From Desulfobaculum bizertense DSM 18034 (lineage in GTDB: Bacteria; Desulfobacterota; Desulfovibrionia; Desulfovibrionales; Desulfovibrionaceae), in NCBI RefSeq assembly GCF_900167065.1, contig NZ_FUYA01000011.1:1-64000 (forward strand): a DNA stretch of 64,000 bases, given 5' to 3'. Within the stretch, counting starts at the first letter, position 1; each line of letters opens with the position of its first letter. A program made the position numbers and the translations under genes. The notes under the pieces were generated by a model. It saw only the letters and a list, made by a program, of their open reading frames with translations, had not been told where the DNA came from and searched no databases. This document shows, piece after piece, positions 8,803 through 16,769 of the stretch.

Positions 8803-9510
8803 TTACAGCCAAAAATTTGGATTCTTCGCCGGAGTTCCAAGCACTCCACCCTCACGGGCAGCCTGCAGAACCATCTTGCGCAGATTCCAGAATTCCCACA
8901 GATACATGTCTGCCTGAATGCCTTCATTCTTGAACGCCCAGAAAGGCACCTTGGCTCGACGAGCCACGCGGGCATCAATGCTGGTATCGCCAATATACGC
9001 GATCTCAGCAGGCTTGGCACCCCACTGCTCCATGATTCTGTACAGTCCCTCTGGGTGAGGCTTGGGTTCCACGATTTCAGCAGTCATGACCGGGTCAAAA
9101 TACTGGGTCAGGTCAAAGTGCTCCAGAATGTGATGCATGGTATTCAGACGGTTGGTGAAAATACCAAGCCGAACACCACTGGCACGAAGCACAGACAGAA
9201 GCTCAATCAAGCCCTCTTCCATCTGCATGGAAGGAATAAGCTCTGTGTAATCAATACTTTTATATACAGCCGGGACCTCAGCCTGCCGCTCATCTGGAAT
9301 AAGATAGCTCAGGGATTCCTTGACTGTGTGTGCATGGGCATAGAGTTCCTGCTCGCGGGTCATTTCTGGCAGACCGAGCTTTTCGAGCATCAGGTTATAA
9401 AACGTGCGGTTCAGTCCAAGCGTATCGAACATGACGCCGTCACAGTCAAAAACGACCCCGCGCAGTCCGCGGAGAAAATCCAGCCCACAAAAATCATTAC
9501 AAATGAACAT
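8803..9510 (-). CDS. HAD-family hydrolase (phosphoglycolate-phosphatase-like)
   Basis: A 235-residue haloacid-dehalogenase-fold phosphatase. Motif I is VVFDCDGVMFD near residue 19, motif II FTNRL, motif III lysine KPHPEGL and motif IV IGDTSIDA. A cap domain (about 30-100) separates motifs I and II, as in the Gph/PGMB group. ATG 9510 is chosen because GAGGA lies five bases before it and because the longer frame would overlap the neighbouring gene. The substrate is unknown. Confidence 0.88.
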   Translation of the reverse strand: MFICNDFCGLDFLRGLRGVVFDCDGVMFDTLGLNRTFYNLMLEKLGLPEMTREQELYAHAHTVKESLSYLIPDERQAEVPAVYKSIDYTELIPSMQMEEGLIELLSVLRASGVRLGIFTNRLNTMHHILEHFDLTQYFDPVMTAEIVEPKPHPEGLYRIMEQWGAKPAEIAYIGDTSIDARVARRAKVPFWAFKNEGIQADMYLWEFWNLRKMVLQAAREGGVLGTPAKNPNFWL

Positions 9511-9526
9511 GCTTTTCCTCAAATGT

Positions 9527-10387
9527 TTAGGCAGGGGACACCGGGCTACCAAGGATGCAGACAACCATCACATGCTCGGCCGCAAGCCAGGGCATTTTTG
9601 ATGGAAGGGTCGACCTGCCGCTGAGGACATAGCCGGGCAAACGGGTTGCGGCAAGGGTAAAGCCCTCAGAAAAGCCACAATCCTCAAGTTTTTTGGCAAG
9701 TTCAGCTTCGCAGGGGCCAAAATCAATGCCCAACTCCTCAAGAGCTGCAATCACGCCAGCGTCCCGGACCAGCAGCACATCATCCTCGCGAACAAAATAC
9801 AGCATAGCTTCGAGAACAGCTTTCCACGCATCACCGTCAGTAAAGGGAGAAAGCTCACGCATGGGAGCAAACTCGTCTGCATCCAGATGCGCGATCTCGT
9901 CACGATCCTCCGGCTCCAGCCCAACAATTTCATCAAACGACTTCCACGCGTCCTCAACACCACCATCAAGGGAGCGGAGTTCCGTAAACTGCCGTTCACG
10001 AAGAGCAGCTAAAAGCAGTGCCCCCTGAGCCTGCCGCGCAGCCTGTGCTTCCTCGTCTTCGCCAGCAGGGGTCGCCGTGCCATTCTCCATGCGCAAAAGC
10101 TCGCTCATAATATCCATTGAGCTGCCCTTGTATCCACCATCATTTTGAGGTGTAGCAGCCTGAGCACGCAGGAGGCCTCTATCCCCAAGCATTTCTGCGT
10201 AGGCTGTCGTCTGGCTCAGCCATGCTTCGGCTTCTGGCGCCGACATGGGGAGCGCATCCGGGACATACTGAACCGCTTCTGGCAGCGCAGAAAGTCCGGG
10301 ATTGAAATATTTCACGCATGAATTCTGCGCGTCAGCATCTTTTGCACACAGCTCAGGAAAGGCAATAACAGCGTGTATTCCACTCAT
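9527..10387 (-). CDS. Hypothetical acidic protein, 286 residues
   Basis: A soluble, acidic protein without signal peptide or membrane segment. The middle part (about 105-140) is rich in Glu, Ala and Gln, and the C-terminal part reads like a small alpha-beta domain (VLLVRDAGVIAALEELGIDFG). I recognise no family. It lies 16 bases upstream of the HAD gene and 10 bases downstream of a Cys-rich gene on the same strand, so all three probably share a message. Confidence 0.6.
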   Translation of the reverse strand: MSGIHAVIAFPELCAKDADAQNSCVKYFNPGLSALPEAVQYVPDALPMSAPEAEAWLSQTTAYAEMLGDRGLLRAQAATPQNDGGYKGSSMDIMSELLRMENGTATPAGEDEEAQAARQAQGALLLAALRERQFTELRSLDGGVEDAWKSFDEIVGLEPEDRDEIAHLDADEFAPMRELSPFTDGDAWKAVLEAMLYFVREDDVLLVRDAGVIAALEELGIDFGPCEAELAKKLEDCGFSEGFTLAATRLPGYVLSGRSTLPSKMPWLAAEHVMVVCILGSPVSPA

Positions 10388-10397
10388 TCTTTCTCAC

Positions 10398-10802
10398 TCA
10401 CTCTTTTGACGACAAGTCGGTTTTTGCCCGTGGGGGCAACAAAAAGCGCTGGCATCGTCCTTCACAGACAGGAAATTCATCAAGACAGAGAAAGCCAAAG
10501 GCCTTTGCGCACACAAATTCACCAAAACTTTCCCGTGCCTCATACTGCGGACACTGGCTTGCCAAATCAGACATTTTTTCCAGACGAACAGCCCAGATGC
10601 GGCTTGACTGCGCTTCATCAAGGTGAAAGGCCTCTGCCCTATCAAGAAATTCATCGTATGCTTCTTCCCACTGACGCAGGACACGGCAACGAAAACGTTC
10701 CTGATAACCGGGGTTCAGCATCTCATCATACAGACACCGTCCTTTCCGGAAATAGAAACAGCACGAACCGGGGAGTCTTTTGACCTTGGATGATGAGTTC
10801 AC
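10398..10802 (-). CDS. Cysteine-rich hypothetical protein
   Basis: A 134-residue protein with a GTG start at 10802, chosen because AGGAG lies six bases upstream. It carries about nine cysteines. An N-terminal stretch KRLPGSCCFYFRKGRCLYDE and a C-terminal FPVCEGRCQRF look like metal or iron-sulfur ligands, and the CxxxxxRC shape resembles small CCCH-type sites. No family is recognised. It leads the three-gene run with the acidic 286-residue protein and the HAD gene. Confidence 0.6.
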   Translation of the reverse strand: MNSSSKVKRLPGSCCFYFRKGRCLYDEMLNPGYQERFRCRVLRQWEEAYDEFLDRAEAFHLDEAQSSRIWAVRLEKMSDLASQCPQYEARESFGEFVCAKAFGFLCLDEFPVCEGRCQRFLLPPRAKTDLSSKE

Positions 10803-10988
10803 AAAAATCTCCTGGGCTAAAAAACAGAGAATTTTCTCCACACTCAGTTTGCTGTCTTTGTTAAAAATCTTTCAGGATTTCCCAAATTTTTCAAGGCATT
10901 TTCCCAGTATCCACACTCCCTGCGATATCTTGACCTCAAAAGTAGCCACGTGTATAGGCAAGAACATCATCAATACGGAGGCATGCTC

Positions 10989-11189
10989 ATGATTGGCGGA
11001 TTAGGAATCTGGGAACTTCTTATCATTCTTCTCATCGTTCTGGTTATCTTTGGTGCCAAAAAGCTGCCTGAAATTGGCGGCGGTATTGGTCAGGCTATTC
11101 AAAATTTTAAGAAAGCCACTACCGAACCCAGTGAAATCGATGTAACCCCCAAGGGTGAAAAAAAAGAAGAATCCAAGGACAAAGACTAG
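10989..11189 (+). CDS. tatA: Sec-independent translocase component TatA
   Basis: A 66-residue protein: one N-terminal membrane helix (about 6-24), the hinge [23 protein letters not shown], then a charged cytosolic tail rich in Lys and Glu. TatA forms the pore-like assembly that moves folded proteins across the inner membrane. ATG 10989 is taken as the start: GGAGG lies seven bases before it but only one base before the ATG at 10983. No tatC or tatB is in the window. A strong terminator follows. Confidence 0.93.
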   Translation: MIGGLGIWELLIILLIVLVIFGAKKLPEIGGGIGQAIQNFKKATTEPSEIDVTPKGEKKEESKDKD

Positions 11190-11215
11190 TTCTTCATTCC
11201 GGGAATTTTTCTATG

Positions 11216-11260
11216 GCAGCCCCAGCAATTTCATCCTGAAATTGCTGGGGCTGCTTTTTT
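11216..11260 (+). terminator. Terminator of tatA
   Basis: A 16-base perfect stem (GCAGCCCCAGCAATTT and its complement) with a seven-base loop and T6. It also separates the convergent phosphatidyltransferase gene. Confidence 0.93.
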
Positions 11261-11261
11261 G

Positions 11262-11852
11262 TCACTTCGATGAGTCACCCTCTGCCTCGGCATCATGCTC
11301 AGGGAACATGGCCAGACCACGCAAGGTGTAATGGATTGCCGTGACCACAGTCAGAACGCACACTGCCCCGACAAGAATGTCCACCAGCATCGGCAAACTC
11401 AGCCAGTGCATTTCTTCCAGCATGACCACAACAATCAGTGAAATCTGACAGCTTGTATTCAGCTTGCTCATCCACGAGGGGCGAATCTTCACCTTGACGT
11501 CAACGCCCCAAAACGACAGGGCACTCAAGCCGCCAACGATGATGACATCGCGACTAATAACGAGAATAACTAACCACGACGGGACCCACCCCGAAATACC
11601 CAAACACAGGAAAGCCGAGGCCACAAGGGCCTTGTCTGCAAGGGGGTCAAGCATCGCCCCCAGTCGGGTCCTCTGGTGAAGGACTCGGGCCAAAAAGCCA
11701 TCTGCGGCATCTGTTATTCCCGCAACAAGGAACAATCCCCACGCCAGTTCAGTCTTGCCGTCCACATAGGAAATAACAAAACAGGGCGTCAGAAGTATCC
11801 TCGCAATCGTGAGGATATTGGGAATGGTCCAGTTATTCTCATTGAGCTGCAT
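11262..11852 (-). CDS. CDP-alcohol phosphatidyltransferase (PgsA-like)
   Basis: A 196-residue membrane enzyme of phospholipid synthesis. It has the complete family signature: DAADGFLAR near residue 47, then GAMLDPLADK near 65 (D..DG..AR, G...D...D). The N terminus WTIPNILTIARILLTP is typical of phosphatidylglycerophosphate synthase. About five to six membrane segments are present. PgsA is the best guess, but a cardiolipin synthase of the same fold cannot be excluded. Confidence 0.88.
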   Translation of the reverse strand: MQLNENNWTIPNILTIARILLTPCFVISYVDGKTELAWGLFLVAGITDAADGFLARVLHQRTRLGAMLDPLADKALVASAFLCLGISGWVPSWLVILVISRDVIIVGGLSALSFWGVDVKVKIRPSWMSKLNTSCQISLIVVVMLEEMHWLSLPMLVDILVGAVCVLTVVTAIHYTLRGLAMFPEHDAEAEGDSSK

Positions 11853-11877
11853 AGCATTCCCCTCGTGCTAAAAGAAA

Positions 11878-11910
11878 ACATGGGCGCCTACCAACGGTAG
11901 ACGCCCATGT
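11878..11910 (-). terminator. Terminator of secreted-protein gene
   Basis: Stem ACATGGGCG.CTA/TAG.CGCCCATGT followed by TTTTCTTTT on the minus strand, 13 bases after the stop codon. Confidence 0.85.
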
Positions 11911-11923
11911 ATTGTGCTATTTT

Positions 11924-12853
11924 CTATGGAAGAACTTCAAAATTGTATCGTAGCCCCCTTGGAGCGAGATACGCATCCAACTTTCGACTCAACGCTTCGC
12001 GATCAAGAGTTTTGACTCGCCATGTTGCGACGAGTCCATCCGGCAGCATATCCACATGTGCGAGAACAGCGCTATCAAGTTCCTGTTCCCACGAGGACAG
12101 CACCTGCTGAAAAGCCTTGGGTCCATCCGGCGCGTACCAGCCGCTAATCACCAGAGAGACGCCAGAAACCATACTGGCGCCAGCCTCCGGACGAGTAAAG
12201 AAGCCTGCCCACGCGTTAACCCAAACCTTTGACAAATCCTTGCCAAGCTCTGACCACTCACGGCCATCATGCGACATCCGGGCGCTCCAGACACCGCCTT
12301 CTTCCTTGCTCAGCGTCATCACCGGGCTAGCGCCACTGCGCACCCGAACGCCCGTCAGCTCCTGGAGCTGTCCAAGCTGGTCCCATGCGTCATAGGAATC
12401 TCCAACCAGTTCGAGCGTAAAGGGCTGCTGCTCGTTCACGGTGTAGTACACACCAAGCCGCTTCAGCAGCTTTTTCAGTGCAGAACGATTCACATTGACA
12501 TCGAGTTTCAGGGTTTTGATGCTTTGTCCCTGCTCATCCTGAATGGACTCAATGCCCAGTTCAGAATAGCCGACAACAGCACCACTGGCCCGTGCGTCAA
12601 GCTGCTCCCGCAGAAGTACGGCCCGTGCTTCCGAAAGCGTTCCCGGCAGCAAAGCCACAGCTTCATCAAAAATTGCCTGCGAAAACCCAGATTTCAGGGC
12701 ATCCGCTTTTGTCCGTATTGTGGAATCCTCCAAGTCAGGCTGCCATGTCACGGAAACTTCCCGCGCCATTGCTGACTCCACGCTCAGGCACAACACACAC
12801 AGCAGAGCTGCCGCCAGAGTCGTCAGGATTGTTTTATGAAGAAATTGCATCAT
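11924..12853 (-). CDS. Secreted protein of unknown function, 309 residues
   Basis: It has a clear Sec signal peptide (residues 1-30, cleavage near SAMA-REVS) and a mature periplasmic part of about 280 residues. Mature segments such as DALKSGFSQAIFDEAVALLPG and LREQLDARASGAVVGYSELG recall DUF2066-like secreted proteins, but this is weak. The next gene upstream, on the same strand, is another secreted protein, so the two probably work in the envelope together. Start could be 12853 or 12850. Confidence 0.65.
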   Translation of the reverse strand: MMQFLHKTILTTLAAALLCVLCLSVESAMAREVSVTWQPDLEDSTIRTKADALKSGFSQAIFDEAVALLPGTLSEARAVLLREQLDARASGAVVGYSELGIESIQDEQGQSIKTLKLDVNVNRSALKKLLKRLGVYYTVNEQQPFTLELVGDSYDAWDQLGQLQELTGVRVRSGASPVMTLSKEEGGVWSARMSHDGREWSELGKDLSKVWVNAWAGFFTRPEAGASMVSGVSLVISGWYAPDGPKAFQQVLSSWEQELDSAVLAHVDMLPDGLVATWRVKTLDREALSRKLDAYLAPRGLRYNFEVLP

Positions 12854-12917
12854 GCTTGTCGCTTACACTCTTTAGCGATGAATTGGAAGGAGTGTCACAG
12901 GGTGAAACACGAAGCAT

Positions 12918-13904
12918 CTAGTCAAGAAGCACCAGCACCCGGCACTGCGCAAGGCACATCCCATCCCCAAGCTGCTCCCGAATTTCGTTGGCGTTGTCCG
13001 TAGCAATAACGACATCCGTTCCCAGTTTCCCCGCAGGGCGCAATGCCCGAACATACAGCGGCCGCCCACCGACCCGCTCGTCAACGCAACCAGAGTCGAG
13101 ACAGCGTACATAACTTACCAGACCACGCTGAATGGCGAGGTCTTTTCCAACTGTTGGCGGTCCATACAGCAGGTTCCCCTCTTCGTCCCGGCAACACAGG
13201 CTCATGGCGGGTTTGAGATCAATACCCCGGGCGTCAATAATCAGTCCGGTAATTCCACAATCATCAGCAGACGACGTTGCCTTGTGCTGCGGCATCTGTA
13301 TCCCAAAATCAGACTCATGCGCCCAAAAAATATCCGAAAGACGCCCGCGCAGATTCATGCGCACCGTCACCTCGGCCGAGCCATCTGGCAAAAGCACCGC
13401 CCCACGTATTGAAGAATTTTGCAAACACCCACGCATCAGGTTCTGCGTGCTTTCACTGGACCCCAAAAAGTTTTCGACAGTTGCGTCAGACCGCACAGGA
13501 ACGTGCCGAAGCAAATTCAGCATATTTCGCCGGGCCGAAATAGTCGCCGCCCGCCGCGCAATATTCCACGCCCGGTCAGGATTTGGAATATACTCTGGCG
13601 GTGTCCCTGTTCCTGTTGCAATGAGTTCACCAGTTTCCCAGTCTATGACGCCGTAATCAAACAACTGCAAAAAAGCACCTGAAACCGCATCGGTGTCGCC
13701 GCAATCAAAGGCAACGGGTTTCAGGCTATCAAGGGAAAGAATCGTCGCCTCTGCACCGGGAGCCGAAGTGCAGGATGCCGGGACCTCTTCCGTGCTGACC
13801 GTCTCTTCTGGAGCCTCTGCCACAGTGACAGGGCTTGCCCAGCCGAGGGAAACGCAAAGCACAGCAGATCCCACAAGCGACATGACGCAGGCAAAAAATT
13901 TCAT
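12918..13904 (-). CDS. Secreted LPP20-like protein
   Basis: A 328-residue protein. It has a signal peptide (MKFFACVMSLVGSAVLCVSL..., cleavage near GWAS-PVT) and ten or more cysteines in the mature part, which suggests disulfides. The stretch ATGTGTPPEYIPNPDRAW and the following ARRAATISARRNMLNLL resemble the core of LPP20/FlgP-type envelope proteins. The start at 13904 has GGAGG five bases upstream; the open frame before it is ignored. The function is unknown. Confidence 0.6.
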   Translation of the reverse strand: MKFFACVMSLVGSAVLCVSLGWASPVTVAEAPEETVSTEEVPASCTSAPGAEATILSLDSLKPVAFDCGDTDAVSGAFLQLFDYGVIDWETGELIATGTGTPPEYIPNPDRAWNIARRAATISARRNMLNLLRHVPVRSDATVENFLGSSESTQNLMRGCLQNSSIRGAVLLPDGSAEVTVRMNLRGRLSDIFWAHESDFGIQMPQHKATSSADDCGITGLIIDARGIDLKPAMSLCCRDEEGNLLYGPPTVGKDLAIQRGLVSYVRCLDSGCVDERVGGRPLYVRALRPAGKLGTDVVIATDNANEIREQLGDGMCLAQCRVLVLLD

Positions 13905-14216
13905 CACAGCCTCCGGGTTACGACATGAAAGTACCCAGCAGAAAAAAGAGCACACTATTGAGTACCCTGAGAGGGGGCCAAGCGCAAGCCCTGCTGCGGG
14001 AATCGCTCCCTCCTCTCGCAAGCAGCCGAAGCTTCCGCACTTTCTCCCCGAGTCTTTTTCTCCCGTTCAAATCCGCAACGAATGAATCAGAATCACCCCA
14101 CTGTCTTGCCCCACCCTTCGCACTCTGCTATTCCTTTGTGGACCCAAGATATTATGTGCGTCAGCCTCCGTGCTTTCGCCTCTTCATACGCGTTAAACCG
14201 GACACCGGGAGTCACT
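13905..14216. other. Divergent intergenic region without a gene
   Basis: About 310 bases between the divergent secreted-protein gene and the sixA-like gene. Open frames cross it from both sides but have no ribosome site. It must hold both promoters. TATTAT near 14149 is a possible -10 for the plus strand, without a clear -35. Nothing else is seen. Confidence 0.4.
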
Positions 14217-14702
14217 ATGCTTCTTTATCTCATGCAGCATGGGCTGGCCTTGCCCAAAGAGGCCGCCCCAGAAGAACCCCTTAGCCCTATGGGGCGTGAA
14301 CTCGTCACCAAGGCTGGTCAGATGGCCCGCCGTCTTGACATCGGATTTGACGCTATTGCGTGCAGTCCCAAACTGCGCGCCCGCCAAACCGCAGAAATCA
14401 TGGCCAAAGAAACGGGTTTCCCCGTTGAAGACATTGCAAGCACTCCACTGCTTAAAGCCATGAATCCGGCAGTGCAGACCGTAGACTTTTTGAATGGCCT
14501 GAACGGTGCGCAGTCTGTGCTCGTGGCCGGACACATGCCAAACCTCGCCAAACTTGCCACACTCATCATCACAGGCGACGACCGGCCCAAAATTGAAATC
14601 CAAAACGCAGGACTTCTGTGCATTGAATGCTCAGGTCACAAATTCCGAAACGGCACGCTCAAATTCAGCATTAACAGCCGTCACTTTGCCCTGATGCGCT
14701 AG
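14217..14702 (+). CDS. SixA-like phosphohistidine phosphatase
   Basis: A 161-residue protein of the histidine-phosphatase superfamily. The catalytic motif appears as LMQHGLAL, with Gln where the usual RHG has Arg, followed by LSPMGRE near residue 25, CSPKLRARQTAEIM near 44 and the second catalytic His in VAGHMPNL. Short SixA proteins remove phosphate from histidine phosphotransfer domains or act on PTS-Ntr. ATG 14217 has GGGAG five bases upstream. The Arg to Gln change may matter for activity. Confidence 0.85.
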   Translation: MLLYLMQHGLALPKEAAPEEPLSPMGRELVTKAGQMARRLDIGFDAIACSPKLRARQTAEIMAKETGFPVEDIASTPLLKAMNPAVQTVDFLNGLNGAQSVLVAGHMPNLAKLATLIITGDDRPKIEIQNAGLLCIECSGHKFRNGTLKFSINSRHFALMR

Positions 14703-14722
14703 CACATCGCCAATACCGCAGA

Positions 14723-14765
14723 CACAAAAAAAGACGGACCGCAACGCAGCCCGTCTTTTTTTGTG
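14723..14765. terminator. Two-way terminator between sixA-like gene and miaA
   Basis: Stem CACAAAAAAAGACGG with its complement, 13-base loop. A and T tracts on both sides let it work for both convergent genes. Confidence 0.9.
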
Positions 14766-14777
14766 TGTTTTTTAGCC

Positions 14778-15692
14778 TTAGCGTCCAAAAAACGCTCGCG
14801 CCTGATCTATCATGTCCTGATGCAGATGAGGCCGATACCAGTGTATCTCTTTGTCTGCCCGGAACCACGTCAGCTGGCGCTTGGCATAGGCCCGGGTATT
14901 CTTCTGCCACAAATACAGCGCGTCTTCATATTTCAGACGCCCCTGCAAATATGCCAAAAGCTCGGCACAGCCAATCCCACTCCAGCCCGGAGCCTTGGGG
15001 TCCGCATTCTTTTCCATTGCGGACTCAGCCTCCTGCATGGCTCCAGCCTCAAGCATCACGTCAATGCGCTTGTTCAAATACGGCGTCAGCTCTGGAAGTG
15101 GCAGCCCCACCCCCTGCTTGAGCACCTGAAAATCTCGTTCTTCCACTGTTTCAGTCTGCCAGACAGACAGCGGCTTGCCTGTCCCCCGCGCAACCTCAAT
15201 GCCTCGCATAATGCGCTGGCGGTCATTTGGATGTAGGCGGTCAGCAAGCACAGGGTCCAGCTTCTCCAAATCCTTGTGCAAAGCATTTGGGCCGCGACGC
15301 TCGCAATCCTCCTGTACATCCCGACGAATGTCTTCAGGGATTGCAGGAATGTCTGCCAAGGGTCTTAGCACCGAGCGCATATACAGCCCCGTACCGCCAA
15401 CCAGAATAGGGAGCTTCCCGCGGGACGCAACCTCTTCGATGGTTTTAAGCGCCAGTTCTGTATAGGCCGCAGCACTCATCTTCTCCTCTGTCGGCAAAAA
15501 GCCATACAGGAGATGAGGGCATCCAGCCCGTTCTTCTTCGCTCGGCTGAGCTGTAATCACAGGGAAATCCCGGTAGACCTGCCGGGAATCAAAATTAATA
15601 ACCTCGCCATCAAGGGCCTGAGCAAGAGAAATAGCCGCACTCGTTTTTCCGGCACCTGTCGGACCGGGAATACATAAAAGCTGCGTCGTCAT
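14778..15692 (-). CDS. miaA: tRNA dimethylallyltransferase
   Basis: A 304-residue enzyme that adds an isopentenyl group to A37 of tRNAs that read UNN codons. It shows the P-loop GPTGAGKTSAA near residue 9, the substrate segment INFDSRQVYRDFPV, LVGGTGLYMRS near 99 and the late AKRQLTWFR motif. Full length. It overlaps nothing and lies one base from coaD, so miaA is in the coaD-rsmD run. Confidence 0.96.
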   Translation of the reverse strand: MTTQLLCIPGPTGAGKTSAAISLAQALDGEVINFDSRQVYRDFPVITAQPSEEERAGCPHLLYGFLPTEEKMSAAAYTELALKTIEEVASRGKLPILVGGTGLYMRSVLRPLADIPAIPEDIRRDVQEDCERRGPNALHKDLEKLDPVLADRLHPNDRQRIMRGIEVARGTGKPLSVWQTETVEERDFQVLKQGVGLPLPELTPYLNKRIDVMLEAGAMQEAESAMEKNADPKAPGWSGIGCAELLAYLQGRLKYEDALYLWQKNTRAYAKRQLTWFRADKEIHWYRPHLHQDMIDQARAFFGR

Positions 15693-15693
15693 A

Positions 15694-16218
15694 CTAGTCC
15701 AGCTCGCCCCGTTCTTTCAGCTCCGCAAACTTGGCGTACACACGAGGCATAATAAGATTCGGAATAAGCCCCTGCACGTTTCCATCAAGAGACGCCACAG
15801 AACGAATAATGGACGAACTAATGTACATCCATTTGTAGTCAGTCATCAAAAAGACAGTCTGAACCGGACGGGCAAGGTGCCTGTTCATCAGTGCCATCTG
15901 GAACTCATACTCAAAGTCACTCACCGCGCGCAGGCCACGCAGAATAACCGAAGCACCACGCTTGAGTGCATAATTCACCAAAAGGCCAGAGAAGCCTTCC
16001 ACCATTACCCGGGGGCTATCCGCAAAAACTTCACGCGCCATTTCCACGCGCTCGTCAAAGCTAAACAGGGAGTTCTTTCCTGTATCCTGGGCAACAGCAA
16101 CAACGACCTTATCAAAAATAGTCAGGCCGCGTTTCACAAGGCTTACATGACCGTTCGTCAGCGGATCAAAGGTGCCCGGATAAACGGCTATGACTTCGCG
16201 CTTTTTCTCTTCTTCCAT
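15694..16218 (-). CDS. coaD: Phosphopantetheine adenylyltransferase
   Basis: A 174-residue enzyme for the fourth step of coenzyme A synthesis (ATP plus 4'-phosphopantetheine to dephospho-CoA). The nucleotidyl-transferase motif PGTFDPLTNGH is near residue 14 and the second motif ISSSIIRS near 133. Its start overlaps the 3' end of rsmD by 31 bases, a pairing that is common in bacteria. Confidence 0.96.
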   Translation of the reverse strand: MEEEKKREVIAVYPGTFDPLTNGHVSLVKRGLTIFDKVVVAVAQDTGKNSLFSFDERVEMAREVFADSPRVMVEGFSGLLVNYALKRGASVILRGLRAVSDFEYEFQMALMNRHLARPVQTVFLMTDYKWMYISSSIIRSVASLDGNVQGLIPNLIMPRVYAKFAELKERGELD

Positions 16219-16766
16219 ACAATAATCCTTGTCTGCCCATACAGTTTGTCGGTCAGGGTTTCCAAAAACGGACTCACTGCGTCCGCGTCAAGTTCCAGCC
16301 CGGATTCCACTTCTGCCAAAACAAAGGCATCTTCGGCAATCCAGCCATTGGCAATGGCCTTGACCAAAGCGGGTTCCAGCAGGTCCTTTCCATATGGAGG
16401 ATCAATAAAGACCAGGGAAAAGGGCTTGTCGGGGACCGTGTTCAGGACTTTGAACAAGTCCTTGGCCACAACCCGCACACGAGAGCCTCTCAGCCCAAGC
16501 GATTTGCCATTCTCTGAGATACAGGCCGCAGCCTTGCGGTTCTTTTCCATGAGCACGCCCCGGACTGCTCCACGAGACAGAGCCTCAAACGTCAGGCTCC
16601 CGCTTCCCGCAAACAAATCCAGAACATGAGTCTCTTCCCAGTCAATACCGCGAGCTTCGAGCATTGAAAAAATAGCACCACGCACTTTTGCGGTAGCCGG
16701 GCGATAGCCCGGCCCCTCAACAGAGCGAATGGTGCGACCACCAAACTCGCCACTTATTATTCGCAT
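16188..16766 (-). CDS. rsmD: 16S rRNA (guanine966-N2)-methyltransferase
   Basis: A 192-residue SAM-dependent methyltransferase. Motif I is VLDLFAGSGSLTFEA near residue 48 and the catalytic motif FIDPPYG is near 121; the N terminus MRIISGEFGGRTI is typical. It modifies the 30S subunit. It is followed by coaD with overlap and preceded by the metallo-beta-lactamase gene with a three-base gap. Confidence 0.95.
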   Translation of the reverse strand: MRIISGEFGGRTIRSVEGPGYRPATAKVRGAIFSMLEARGIDWEETHVLDLFAGSGSLTFEALSRGAVRGVLMEKNRKAAACISENGKSLGLRGSRVRVVAKDLFKVLNTVPDKPFSLVFIDPPYGKDLLEPALVKAIANGWIAEDAFVLAEVESGLELDADAVSPFLETLTDKLYGQTRIIVWKKRKSAKS

Positions 16767-16769
16767 TCC

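Noticed and set aside
14061-14085. GTTCAAATC resembling a tRNA T-loop
   Set aside because: No acceptor stem, anticodon arm or CCA end can be drawn around it.
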